A stretch of DNA of 64,000 bases from Acanthochromis polyacanthus. Lineage: Eukaryota > Chordata > Actinopteri > Pomacentridae. The position numbers were made by a program, and so were the translations under genes. Every line of letters starts with the position of its first letter. Position 1 is the first letter of the stretch. The stretch covers positions 18,363,962-18,427,961 of the forward strand of contig NC_067121.1 of assembly GCF_021347895.1 (NCBI RefSeq). The letters are read 5' to 3'. The notes below the pieces were generated by a model. It was not told where the DNA came from. It made no database searches and was given only the letters and a program-made list of their open reading frames with translations. This document shows positions 1 through 12,506 of this stretch, piece by piece.

Positions 1-75
1 TAATTAATCAGTTAATGGAGAAAATCATTTGTATTACAGATGCTATCAACAGCATGTCTTGTTCATTTTATTTCG

Positions 76-959
76 TTGTCGACCTTGGACGATGAGGTCC
101 AGTTACCAGGAGCACTAGTCTGCAGCTCGCTGGTCCCATCCTGCAGCTCCTCCACGCCGTCCTCCTCTCAACAGACCAAATCAAGTAAGATCTGATTAGA
201 CTACAGCCATGGCCATAAGTTTGGACACAAGTACCATGACGCTTGTGAATCTTAGAAAATACCACAAAATTGTCACTTACAATACAGTACACAACTCCTG
301 AGAACTATATTAAGTTTCATATTTAAAAAAAACATCAAAAGAGTTTGGTGTCATTTTGTTATTCTTACCAAATTCAGTTGTGAAAGTACTGCATTTTTTT
401 GTTATTTTCTTCTAATATTATGTTTTGGGAACAAAGTTGTTCCAGTTGTTGGAATTTATTGATAATATTATATCCCTTGTTGATTTGTTGACTAATTAAA
501 CTGGTGCTGTCAAAAAATATTAGTTATGTTCTGTCATAGACATCAAAACAGACATAGGAAGTCATGCTGTGTCCAAACTTATGGCCATGGCTGTATGCAG
601 ACATCAACATGATCAGTATGTTATCTTTTGGCCCATCCTAAAATCACAAAATAGAACATTTACTTTAAGTTAACTGTGTTTATGAAAATAGAAAATAATT
701 ACTGACAACTAGTACTTTTTGGTGCTTTTATGCAGGAAAAGGGAACCAGGAAGCTGCTGTGGATCCTCTGCAGTGTCTGGAGAGGTCAGAGGAACGGTTC
801 TTGGAACAGATCGGAAGACACCAAGACGTGACCTCTGCCATGCTCCAGAGCATTCAGTGGATGAATGAAAACCTTGGTTGGACTGATGGGACGCATGGTG
901 TCGGTGCTGGAGCAACTGTCCCAGAATTAAACTGCATTCTTGACAACTGCCTTTTCTAG
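76..959 (+). pseudogene. Myb/SANT-like accessory gene of the transposon, last two exons
   Basis: Two exon-like pieces are joined by GT-AG signals. The first is about 76-184, Ser-rich and acidic, followed by donor GTAAGA at 185. The second runs 736-959 after acceptor TTTTATGCAG and ends in TAG. The second encodes about 74 residues including LERSEERFLEQI, HQDVTSAML and MNENLG, an amphipathic tail like the C-termini of transposon-borne Myb/SANT-like proteins. That assignment is inference from style rather than a family match. The acceptor of the upstream exon is mutated here (CG where copy 2 has AG at 4086-4087), so this copy is probably dead. Earlier exons lie off the window. Confidence 0.45.
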
Positions 960-1410
960 AAAATAAATCTTTTTTAGTACTTCACTTGTTTTGTATTTTA
1001 CTCATGCACTTCGGGTGAATAAACAGAAATTTGTGATGAGAGATGCAAATTTTGTCTATAATCTACAGAGACTTTATTCAGTGTTCAGTGCACACTTTTG
1101 TTACACACATTTTGACAGATAAGCAGTTGTGCTTTTCAAGCAGATTTTAGTCAGAAACATCAGTAGCATATGTTTTTTTTTTACTGTTACACCAATCTAG
1201 GTAGATAAACTGCACTACTGCAGCAGATATATTATTGAAATGTGCTTCTATTATGTGTCTACATACACTGCTCACAAATAGTTATTCAACTTTTGGGTGA
1301 AATTGATGGAAAATATAAAAAGTGCATGCTGTAGTGATATATCATAAAAGTGGGGTATTTAACTAGAAACATGCAATAGTGATTTCCTCATTTCAAAAAA
1401 AATTATTGAA

Positions 1411-1577
1411 TCAAAAGCTAACAACAGTGGAGGGTATGTCACAATAAAAATGTTTCAGTTTGGACAGAACAGCAGCCTTCAGCTGAAATCCAGTACAACT
1501 GTGTCCCACCAGTGGCGTGATCATGGATGTGTCCAGGCAGCAGCTGACCTCTGCCTCATAATTAGCCTTAAGACCAG
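1411..1577 (-). pseudogene. Second gene of the transposon, terminal exon (copy 1)
   Basis: On the minus strand an acceptor (TTTATAG) precedes an exon of about 55 codons ending in TGA, with conserved cysteines (VSCCLD, GHNCTG-like, FYCDIP). Copy 2 at 2974-3140 differs by only a few residues. No known domain is recognised. It converges tail-to-tail with the Myb-like gene, so the element carries two opposing genes. Confidence 0.35.
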
Positions 1578-1877
1578 CTATAAAGATAAACATAGATATT
1601 ATCATTATCATCAACATATGGTGCATGTGTTTAACCTTTAAGCTATGTAGGGATGCAAATGTAGTTGAAGCTAAGTAGCTAAGCTAATGCTAACACATTC
1701 AGTGTTCAGAATCAAAACATCTCTAAAAATTACCTGTTTTCTCAAACGTCGTCGCCGTTCCCTGTGACAACCATGAAGACAGATAGATAATCACAGAAGA
1801 GCTCATCTGAAGAGCAAATGTCCAATAAGGTTCCTGTTTTTGTTTGCCATGTCCTTCCAGGGCTCAGTAGGAAAAAG

Positions 1878-2673
1878 TCTGAATATATGGAATGAAACTC
1901 TGAACATTCTATTTTCCGACTTTCATTCAATATATATCAAATTTCATTCAATATATATCAACTTTCATTCAATATATATCGACTTTCATTCAATATATAT
2001 CAACTTTCATTATATATATATCAACTTTCATTCAATATATATCGACTTTCATTCAATATATATCGACTTTCATCATATTATGGCATGCCGTTTAGGAAAT
2101 TATATATATAATGAAACTTGATATATATATAATGAAACTCGATATATATATAATGAAACTTGATATATATATAATGAAACTCGATATATATATAATGAAA
2201 CTTGATATATATATATAATGAAACTCGATATATATATAATGAAACTTGATATATATATAATGAAACTCGATATATATATAATGAAACTCGATATATATAT
2301 AATGAAACTCGATATATATATAATGAAACTTGATATATATATAATGAAAATTGATATATATATAATGAAAGTTGATATATATATATAATGAAAGTTGATA
2401 TATATATAATGAAAGTTGATATATATATAATGAAAGTTGATATATATATATATAATGAAAGTTGATATATATATAATGAAAGTCGATATATATATAATGA
2501 AACTTGATATATATATAATGAAAATTGATATATATATAATGAAAGTTGATATATATATATAATGAAAGTTGATATATATATAATGAAACTTGATATATAT
2601 ATAATGAAAGTCGGAATATAGAATGTTCAGATTTTCATTCCATCTATTCAAAGTTTCATTCCATATATTCAGA
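1878..2673. repeat. 20-bp AT-rich minisatellite array with orientation switch
   Basis: Tandem units of about 20 bp, consensus GATATATATATAATGAAACT, with C/G and T/C variants near the end. Units run in one orientation at about 1916-2080, then flip. From about 2098 to 2620 they run in the other orientation. At the flip lies a non-repeat spacer with the palindromic core GGCATGCC (about 2080-2100), which recurs at 5358-5385 and 7108-7130. Both flanks hold degenerate units next to the transposon ends. Long open frames here are repeat artefacts. Confidence 0.9.
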
Positions 2674-2973
2674 CTTTTTCCTACTGAGCCCTGGAAGGAC
2701 ATGGCAAACAAAAACAGGAACCTTATTGGACATTTGCTCTTCAGATGAGCTCTTCTGTGATTATCTATCTGTCTTCATGGTTGTCACAGGGAATGGCGAC
2801 TACGTTTGAGAAAACAGGTAATTTTTAGAGATGTTTTGATTCTGAACACTGAACGTGTTAGCATTAGCTTAGCTACTTAGCTTCGACTACATTTGCATCC
2901 CTACATAGCTTAAAGGTTAAACACATGCACCATATGTTGATGATAATGATAATATCTATGTTTATCTTTATAG

Positions 2974-3140
2974 CTGGTCTTAAGGCTAATTACGAGGCAG
3001 AGGTCAGCTGCTGCCTGGACACATCCATGATCACGCCACTGGTGGGACACAATTGTACTGGATTTCAGCTGAAGGCTGCTGTTCTGTCCAAACTGAGACA
3101 TTTTTATTGTGACATACCCTCCACTGTTGTTAGCTTTTGA
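2974..3140 (+). pseudogene. Second gene of the transposon, terminal exon (copy 2)
   Basis: Acceptor TTTATAG at 2967-2973, then an open exon of about 55 codons to TGA. It has the same cysteine pattern as copy 1, with GHNCTGFQLKAAVLSK visible. Upstream, 2702-2752 opens with ATGGCAAACAAAAACAGG but stops after about 15 codons. Function unknown. Confidence 0.35.
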
Positions 3141-3602
3141 TTCAATAATTTTTTTGAGATGAGGAAATCACTATTGCATGTTTCTAGTTAAATACCCTAC
3201 TTTTATGATATATCACTACAGCATGCACTTTTTATATTTTCCATCAATTTCACCCAAAAGTTGAATAACTATTTGTGAGCAGTGTATGTAGACACATAAT
3301 AGAAGCACATTTCAATAATATGTCTGCTGCAGTAGTGCAGTTTATCTACCTAGATTGGTGTAACAGTAAAAAAACAACAACGTATGCTACTGATGTTTCT
3401 GACTAAAATCTGCTTGAAAAGCACAACTGCTTATCTGTCAAAATGTGTGTAACAAAAGTGTGCACTGAACACTGAATAAAGTCTCTGTAGATTATAGACA
3501 AAATTTGCATCTCTCATCACAAATTTCTGTTCATTCATCCAAAGTGCATGAGTAAAATACAAAACAGGTGAAGTACTAAAAAAGATTTATTTTCTAGAAA
3601 AG

Positions 3603-4085
3603 CTAATAGTCAACAACGCAGTTTAATTCTGGGACAGTTGCTCCAGCACCGACACCATGCGTCCCATCAGTGCAACCAAGGTTTTCATTCATCTTCTGGA
3701 TGTTCTGGAGAATGGCAGAGGTCACGTCTTGGTGTCTTCCGATCTGTTCCAAGAACCGTTCCTCTGACCTCTCCAGATACTGCAGAGGATCCACAGCAGC
3801 TTCCTGGTTCCCTTTTCCTGCATAAAAGCACCAAAAAGTACTAGTTGTCAGTAATTATTTTCTATTTTCATAAACACAGTTAACTTAAAGTAAATGTTCT
3901 ATTTTGTGATTTTAGGATGGGTCAAAAGATAACATACTGATCATGTTGATGTCTGCATAGTCTAAACAGATCTTACTTGATTTGGTCTGTAGAGAGGAGG
4001 ACAGCGTGGAGGAGCTGCAGGACGGAACCAGTAAGCTGCAGACTAGTGCTCCTGGTAACTGGACCTCATCATCCAAGGCCGACAA
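3603..4085 (-). pseudogene. Myb/SANT-like accessory gene of the transposon, last two exons (copy 2)
   Basis: Minus strand. The acceptor TTCATTTTATTTAG is intact, with an exon about 4085-3977 and donor GTAAGA. After an intron, acceptor TTTTATGCAG leads to exon 3817-3603, ending TAG. The last exon reads LERSEERFLEQIGRHQDV, then MNENLG and GVGAGATVPELN, and has a shorter tail than copy 1. A poly-A signal follows. An open stretch at 4631-4425 (minus) could be an upstream coding exon, but I cannot tie it to a domain. Confidence 0.45.
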
Positions 4086-4991
4086 CTAAATAAAATGAAC
4101 AAGACATGCTGTTGATAGCATCTGTAATACAAATGATTTTATCCATTAACTGATTTATTGCTTTGTCCATACAATGTTAGAAAGTGTTACAAATAATACC
4201 TGTAATAATTTCCAACAGTGATAAATGCCTTGTTTTATTTTACAACAAAAAACACCAAAAGCATCTGTGTATAAGAAATCAGTGCATTGGATTTCCACAT
4301 CTGCAAAGCTAGAAAATCACACATCAGAATTTCACCTTGAAATTATGAAAATAGCTGCAGATTACCAGTACTCTTTACTTCATTGTGTTAACTTGATCAT
4401 TTCAATCAGTTTTTTAGACTTGTATTACTGATACGAAACATAATCAACACATAAATTAAAATGTGTTCGCAAAGAGTTCACTGGTTCTTCAAGGGAAATT
4501 TCAATGATAACCATATAGTTCAGTAATATGATTAATGGGTCATTGTGCAACAGCGTGGGAGGTTCTGAATACAGGTCTTGGACTGAAATATTGCTGCTGC
4601 TTTCCTCCGGTTTTATAAGGAGTTGTTTCATAGCTTGTTAGCTTACCAGCGGCTAACTGGCTGGCAAACAATAGTTGAACGCCAACCTCTAATCACTGAT
4701 CCGGTGTCCGGACCGCGTTAGCTGGCGGAACGTTCATAATACTGATGTGGGACTGTTGTAGCTAGCGTATTCATAGTAGGATAACAGCAGGATGTTGGAG
4801 AAATAAAACTTACCATTATCAGGATCGCTGGTCTGCATGGCAGACTCTTAGCGCATCGCACTGCTTGAATGTCTGTGTGTTTCAGGCCGATTTTAAAATA
4901 AAACTCAATAAAATTCTCGTCCGGGTGAGTGTCCTTCGTTGTCGCTTCGCCATACGGACATGTCCCTTCCGGGGCTCGGTAGGAAAAAAAG

Positions 4992-5378
4992 ATTTGATAT
5001 ATATATAATGAAAGTTGATATATATATATAATGAAAGTCGATATATATATAATGAAACTTGATATATATATAATGAAACTTGATATATATATATAATGAA
5101 ACTTGATATATATATAATGAAAGTCGATATATATATATATAATGAAAGTCGAGATATATATATAATGAAAGTTGATATATATATATAATGAAAGTCGATA
5201 TATATATAATGAAAGTTGATATATATATATATATCAACTTTCATTATATATATATCAAGTTTCATTATATATATATCGACTTTCATTATATATATATCAA
5301 GTTTCATTATATATATATCAAGTTTCATTATATATATATCGACTTTCATTATATATATAATTTCCTAAACGGCATGCC

Positions 5379-5414
<36 letters not shown>

Positions 5415-5446
5415 CTTTCATTATATATATATCGACTTTCATTATA
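4992..5446. repeat. AT-rich minisatellite, second array
   Basis: The same 20-bp unit as at 1878-2673. It runs as GATATATATATAATGAAA until about 5222, then flips through a TA palindrome to ACTTTCATTATATATATATC. It then contains the CCTAAACGGCATGCC spacer at about 5362-5385. A TA dinucleotide here became the Tc1 target (5447-5448). Confidence 0.9.
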
Positions 5447-5448
5447 TA

Positions 5449-7081
<1,633 letters not shown>

Positions 7082-7083
7082 TA

Positions 7084-7163
7084 TATATCGACTTTCATTC
7101 AATATATAATTTCCTAAACGGCATGCCATATATATATATATATATACACATATATATATATAA
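7084..7163. repeat. AT-rich minisatellite, third piece
   Basis: The array continues on the far side of the Tc1 insertion (ACTTTCATTC units), includes the CCTAAACGGCATGCC spacer at 7108-7130, and degrades into a TA run. It abuts the truncated hAT gene. Confidence 0.8.
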
Positions 7164-7904
7164 AAGCCGGTATCGGCTTTAAAAGTCATTCTACTGATGA
7201 AAACGTTGCACCATGCAGTCATCAACAAGATGCAGACAATGACTTCCACCATTTCAAGGCAGCTAGGTGACAACCTGATAAGAAGTCTCAGGGAACACAT
7301 AAGCTGCCTGGAATCAGCAGGTGCCCTGACAATGCCAACCTTGCTGGATCCAAGGTTCAAGAAACTTGGGTTCCAAAGTCCGGCAAAAGTAGATGAAGCT
7401 GTAAAGCGACTTAAAAATGAATGTGCAGTGTTATTAAGAACCGAGGCCCTGTCTGCATCCCCAGACCAGCTGCAAGACGCCCATGTGGATGAATCTGCAA
7501 CTAATAGTAAGTAACCCTATCTCTGTATTCTTGATTGTAATGTTGGTATGATGTTGGTATTGTGAATTACACCCCGCTCTCCTTTCTTGTTGTTAGGTGA
7601 ACTTTGGCAGCTGCTGGATGATTCTGTTAACAGCAGCAGGAGCAGTTCAAGTGTTATGGCAGATTCAGTCATTGAAGTTGACCGTTACCTGGCAGAACGC
7701 AACATTGCAAGATCTGAGGATCCTCTGGCCTACTGGAAGATGCACAAAACCCAGTACCCTCACCTTTATACAATAGCGCTTACATGGCTATGTTCCCCAG
7801 CTTCATCAGTGCCCTGTGAAAGGGTATTTTCCAAGGCGGGTGAACTGTTATGTAAAAGAAGAAACCGGCTGAATCCAGGCACAATGGAAAAACTTTGTTT
7901 TTAA
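7164..7904 (+). pseudogene. hAT transposase, C-terminal part in two exons
   Basis: Exon 1 is open from the TA run (about 7164) to 7506. Donor GTAAGT and acceptor TTGTTGTTAG lead to exon 2 at 7597-7904, joining in frame at NSELWQLLDD. The end carries the hAT dimerisation signature: DPLAYWKMH, YPHLYTIALTWLCSPASS and VPCERVFSKAGELL, then RNRLNP. That block is typical of ZBED-like fish hAT transposases. The catalytic N-terminal two thirds are missing, cut at the minisatellite. A T-run slip just before the stop ends the protein a few residues early. A poly-A signal overlaps the stop (TAAATAAAAA). Confidence 0.85.
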
Positions 7905-8643
7905 ATAAAAACACAAACTCTTGAGATGTTTTCATTGTTATTTTAATTAAGAACTCTGTATCTCTGTTGGTTTCCATATACTTACACATGCATATACTAT
8001 AGAAACATCCATTATTCATTGTTTCTGCACATAAAAGTCATTCCTACATTTCAGCTCAGGTCATGGTACTTTGGCAATGCCGGTAATGTCAGTTTGTCCA
8101 GTAGATGGCAGTATTCACTGTTTCATTGAGGCCTAGAGAAGTGAACCTTTTGGTGAAGCAATGGGCTGGAAAGCCTCAGTGATTCATGGGGCTTCATTTG
8201 ACCATCACTACCTAAAACACACCAAGAAACACATTAAAGATGATTTTCCTGCTGGAAGCTGCAAGCCAATGCCTAAAGAACAAAGTAAAGCAACGGAACC
8301 AAACCCGGTTCAGTGAAGAGAAGCAGAGGAAATGTTTGACTGCAGACATAAAGCAGGAAGTCACTGAGCTGCTTAGGTGTTCCAGATAACACCAAGCAGC
8401 CACCTGGACAGCCAATAGGAACACAGCTTACTGGAAGTCCAGAGGGCTGGCTTAGTGAAGTAAATTTAATTTAAAGTTGAAGCAGAAAGTTAACAGAGAA
8501 AGTTGAAAACCACCTTCTGATACCTGAAATCTTAGAGTTTTCACACATAGAACGCCTGAACATGTCAAACTGGTTCCATAGTAGAACCTTCATTGTAAAA
8601 AAAAAACGTCATAGTATGGCGTGTTGCTCAAAAAACATTACGA
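7905..8643. other. Flank of the hAT fragment, no gene seen
   Basis: No supported coding frame. The stretch about 8080-8250 (AGATGGCAGTATTCACTG and neighbours) looks like the 3' non-coding part of the hAT element. A short poly-A run at 8598-8606 precedes the next element. Confidence 0.4.
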
Positions 8644-10310
8644 CCGGTGTTCAAGATTAACTGGTGTTCCGATCAACTGGTGATATTCAGTGAGTGAGGC
8701 AGCTGTTACAACGGCAACACATAGCACAGGTGACTGTACCGATGCCTGTTCAAAACACACAGACGTCAATAAACTGTTCCGAAATGTTCTTGTTGTCAGC
8801 TTTAACATTGTCATTATTGCTCTGTTTGGACTCGCGGCTGCTCAGTCTACCAGTAAAATACTCAGTTTAATGAGGACTTCCACCTAACGGAGTGGAAATA
8901 TCGCTTCGGTGCGGTAGAGTGAAACGATCTACATCAGATTAACTGGTGACAGTCTGTGGCCTCAGTCCAACGGTCAGACAGAAACAGCAAGAGAAATTCT
9001 AATACCGTTTTCAAACCTTACTGCGATAAACCAGTTTGACCTGAGTTATTCTACTTTAAAACAGATTTTAACAATGACATCATATAAACCATCTGACCAC
9101 ATTCTAATCAGAGATTTCACATTCCAGCATTCAGAACGTCGATATGCTTTATCTAATTTGTCCCCCGTTATTCAGGATTTATTTATTTTACTGGGACATT
9201 GCAAGTTAATCAACATTGTATTCTATAGAATCAATGCATTGTAAATTAAGTGCACTGATTTTATAGAATACAAAATCAAAGGTATTTTTTTTGTTTCTAA
9301 AGACATAGAACAATAATAGAGACTATTATATTTATTCTACAAAACCTTAACGAGCCCACCCTTGAACTATATAGCTAGCTGCTGTTTCAAACAAGATCTC
9401 ACAACTCAAGACGTGAAACAATAAAATAAGAATGAATAAAAACACACCAAATAAGATCATCTTGCTGAATTGTTCCACGCTAAGTTCCATCTGCAGATTC
9501 CCTCTCAGACTAAAAACTGCCTCTTCACTGAACACCTTTACACTTATATATACTTTTGACTACCAATAGCTGTGAATAAATGTTAGTTTTTTTCCTTTTA
9601 TTAGCTTTACTTGACAGGTAAGTAGAGAGAAAACCTACAGCATAAAGCCATGAACTGGAGTTGAACCAAGGCCACTGCATCAGGTTTATCTTCCTGTTCA
9701 TAGAGCTCCTGTTCAGTCACCTGAGCTAATGCCCCAGTATATGTGATATACTGAAAGGAATTGGTGTCTTTTCTCAATGACATGTCAGTTTAGAGTAGTA
9801 TGACACAACAAAATTTGCTAAATTGCTCCATTTCAAATCCAATATGTTAAATACTGCTTGGTTGTTTTGATAAAATTTTTTAAGTTTGTGTTATTTAAAT
9901 AAGACAGTGTAGCTACAATGTGATCTAATCCTGCCAATACTGTATCAATATATTAATGTTATACTGCAACACTTTGACACTCTGTTATCACACGGCTCGG
10001 TGAACGTCTTGTTAAATAACGTGTACACCGTGTGCTGGTCTCCTGTCTGCTGCTTTAACAGGTTTTAACAGTAAACAGTGATCACAGCTCCACTGGTTCC
10101 ACAGTCTATGTTCCAACCGCGGTGACATAGATTTCTTTTATGTAACCTGAGAGCGCATGACTTTTAAAATGAGAATGCCTCTTCTTTTCAGTTATTTTGT
10201 CAAGACCGAAATTTATAGAACAGCAGAAATCTCATTTATAGATGAAGTTGTCCCATTGTATATTTCTTGGTCACCAGTTGATCGGAATACCAGTTAATCT
10301 TGAACACCGG
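8644..10310. mobile_element. Unclassified TIR element, about 1.67 kb
   Basis: The left end at 8644-8683 and the inverse complement of 10271-10310 match over 40 bp with one mismatch, starting CCGGTGTTCAAGATTAACTG. An internal partial copy (AGATTAACTGGTGACAG) lies near 8937. No transposase frame is visible, so it is non-autonomous. I could not read a convincing target duplication (CATTACGA against CTGTCTAG), which leaves the superfamily open. A weak frame at 8690-8887 with a hydrophobic stretch (VVSFNIVIIALFGLAAA) has no support as a gene. Confidence 0.6.
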
Positions 10311-11860
10311 CTGTCTAGGGTCGCTGAGGAGCGACACAAAAACAGAACAAACACTGGTTTCCAGGGGGTTGAAAGAGTAAGTTTACAACAACACAACATG
10401 TGAGCAGAAAAATCACAAAGTCTGTCTTTAGTTCAGCTGAAAATATTAGTTTTTGTCTTTTTTATTGACCAAACTTTTCAGGCAGTAGATGAAGAATATC
10501 TAAAGCTCTCATGTAGAAGTCCAACTTATTTTGGATCCTTGTGGAGAGTTTAACCTTCATGCTTCACAGCAACATTTAATAAACATAAAGCCTCCCTGTT
10601 GGCTCATTGGTGGAGTTTGTTCCTGAGCATCTGAAACTTAAATCCAATGAGAGGACCAGCTTCAGTTGAGGCCAGTCAGAGAACTTCAAGACCTTCCATT
10701 GGCTGGACCAGATGTGGCATCAGCTCCCTCTGAACATCTGGATGACAAGAGAAAAGACAGAAATCAAACATAGATCACAGAAATACAATTTATTCACTTA
10801 CATCATTTTATAAAAGTAGCATGAACTTTATTAAAACTGGACATCAGTAATAAAAGTCAATGTTTTTATCTCTTCCTATTCCCTTTCAATTGTGGGCTTT
10901 GTGTATTTACTATCTTTTAAAGGTAAAAAAAATAAAATGGGTCACTACTATGGTTTGGGAATAGAAAGTATTGGAACTAATGCTTGCTTGTTCACTCTGT
11001 TCCAATAGCTCACCTGTTCCTTCATACTGACAGCAGTAATCCCCTCATCTCTACTGGCTCTGCCTCTGACACTAAATCACATTTTTAAAATGGTCAAAAT
11101 TCTCAGCACAAATCTCCCCTTTTTACAAAGCCATCAGGTCAGTTTCATTAATGTAGAGCTGAATCATCTTCTCATATAGAGCAGGTCTATACCAGACTCT
11201 TCATTATATTCATTCTGATAATATTCATTCAATGAACAATCCTACCTCCCACTCTGGATTTGTGGCTCTTGGCTGCTGCTTGGTGCTGGATCTTTCTTCT
11301 GACTCTGAGGGACAGGACAAAGTTTCCCAGTTATGTGGTCGCATCATACTATTATTTAAATAATATAACATTATGTTTTATGCCACAATGACACACAATT
11401 AATTGATTTGATAATTACTTAAATTGTATCGGTCCTCCTGATTAGCCACCCCAGGCCTGGCGGAAACACATTCACTTTTTATCTTTTCACCTGAATCAAG
11501 AACTGCCATTGCATAACTGACATTTTGTAGCACATCGTCACGTTAAATTGCTTTGAAGTGAATCTGCTTTATTGTCATCTGCAATTGATTGAATGGATTG
11601 AAATGTTTGAATGACAGGTGAATTTTATGCTAATGTTTGATTTTCTGAACTTTGTGTCTTGTTTTAATATTTGATCTTTGATTTTCCTTGATACATTCAA
11701 GTATTTTCTTTTGATTATTTTTAACATATTACTGGTAACATCATTTCTGTGTCTTGTATTCATTAATTTTCATGCACCTCCCAGAGTCGAACCTTTGTCT
11801 AGCCTAGCCCTTAGCCCTCCTAATGATAGTGAATAGCATATTTTTATTGTAAGTGCTACA
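10311..11860. other. No gene or recognised element seen
   Basis: AT-rich sequence without a supported open frame, tandem array or terminal repeats. The final part (11860 on) begins the block shared with the upstream flank of peptide gene B. Confidence 0.4.
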
Positions 11861-11942
11861 ACAGCAGCAGAAATGTATTGTGAAGAATCGGGTAATTTCT
11901 CTCTGACATCTTGATAAAGTACAGCGTTGGCTCACTTTTCTT

Positions 11943-12026
11943 ACTTCCTCTTTGTTCACGTGAAGCGGTTGGTTGGCAGTGATTATATAAAGACCTGTAG
12001 CTCTCACACTCTTCAGTCAATCAGCC
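11943..12026 (+). promoter_or_regulatory. Promoter of peptide gene A
   Basis: TATA box TATATAAA at 11984-11991, with CTCTTCAGTC about 20-30 bp downstream as the likely transcription start and the ATG at 12027. ACTTCCTC at 11943-11950 (reverse GAGGAAGT, an ETS/PU.1-type core) and AAGCGGTTGGTT follow. The same order and spacing occur before genes B and C. A role for PU.1 is inference from the motif. Confidence 0.7.
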
Positions 12027-12506
12027 ATGGACAAAGGTTTGTTGCTGGTCCTGTTGTGTCTGCAGGTCGTCCTGCTCACCACAGCCTTCACTTCTGCTGA
12101 TGAAGCCGCTCTGCTGAGAGATGATCAGCATCAACTCCAGCCTGTTGATCTGATGAGAAGTCTGCAGGTAGCTTTGATTGTGTTGTTTTGTCATGTTTAG
12201 TAGTGGAATGTTTTATCTGTGTGTATTAATCCTTCACTTGTATTGATTATCTTTTAGCAAGTGAAAGAAAGAGGACAGTTGGAGCACAAACTTCGATTCC
12301 GGAGACACTGTGGGAAGAGACCAGGAGGATGCAGTTCTACGGGAGTAAGCTTAATTTACTTGGAGTTTGTTCATTGTTTAGACAGAACAACAACAAAACA
12401 ATCAGTGTAAATTGGATAACGTTTGACTGATTATCTCTCTCTGCTTTATTTCTTCATCTTTCATTTGATAACGTCTTTTGACCAGTACAAGCCACACCGA
12501 CAATAG
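12027..12506 (+). CDS. Small secreted peptide precursor A (C-X6-C family), three exons
   Basis: Exons 12027-12167, 12258-12344 and 12486-12506 (82 aa) are joined by GT-AG introns, both phase 0. Residues 1-24 are a signal peptide (MDKGLLLVLLCLQVVLLTTA, cleavage likely after FTSA). Residues 25-59 are a pro-region. RFRR (60-63) is a furin-type site directly before HCGKRPGGCSSTG (64-76), a basic loop with Cys65 and Cys72. Exon 3 adds YKPHRQ and a stop. The acceptor used in gene B is lost here (TTTG for TTTCAG), so I placed exon 3 after GACCAG; an alternative 3' end is possible. Poly-A signals lie at 12562 and 12614. I do not recognise the family. The loop spacing matches thanatin-type hairpin antimicrobials only by form. 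A cyclic peptide hormone is the main alternative. Extracellular action is inferred from the signal peptide. Confidence 0.75.

Larger units (their letters stand above)
1..1877 (+). mobile_element. Two-gene TIR DNA transposon, copy 1 (cut by window start)
   Basis: This is the mirror image of positions 2674 to about 4150, over roughly 1.9 kb. Its inner end, near 1848-1877, is the same terminal sequence that ends copy 2 at both sides (CTTTTTCCTACTGAGCCC read inward). The copy therefore runs inward from the window edge and stops at the minisatellite. It carries the same exon remnants as copy 2 on the opposite strands. Superfamily is not resolved. The two-gene convergent layout with a Myb/SANT-like partner recalls PIF/Harbinger or ISL2EU elements, but no transposase catalytic domain is visible. 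Confidence 0.7.
2674..4991 (-). mobile_element. Two-gene TIR DNA transposon, copy 2 (complete ends)
   Basis: The left end (2674-2702) and the inverted right end (about 4955-4991) share an approximately 30-bp terminal repeat starting CTTTTTCCTAC and containing GAGCCC and GGAAGG. The element is about 2.3 kb. It has a plus-strand exon (2974-3140) and a minus-strand gene (3603-4085 plus upstream exons), converging with poly-A signals near 3472 (+) and 3591 (-). Position 4640-4870 (minus side) is probably the promoter/5' exon region of the Myb-like gene. Target duplication cannot be read because both flanks are the same AT minisatellite. Confidence 0.65.

Noticed and set aside
8690..8887. 65-codon frame with a hydrophobic segment, considered as the start of an odorant-receptor-like protein
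   Set aside because: Only one weak hydrophobic stretch, begins within a transposon end, and no receptor motifs follow.
12027..12506. Assignment of the peptide genes to Elabela/Apela, hepcidin, LEAP2 or urotensin II
   Set aside because: Cysteine number and spacing do not fit: hepcidin has eight Cys, LEAP2 four, urotensin II a CFWKYC core, and Elabela a different tail.
12027..12506. Identity with insect thanatin
   Set aside because: Only the loop size (six residues between cysteines) and basic charge agree; precursor, gene structure and taxon differ, so at best convergence.
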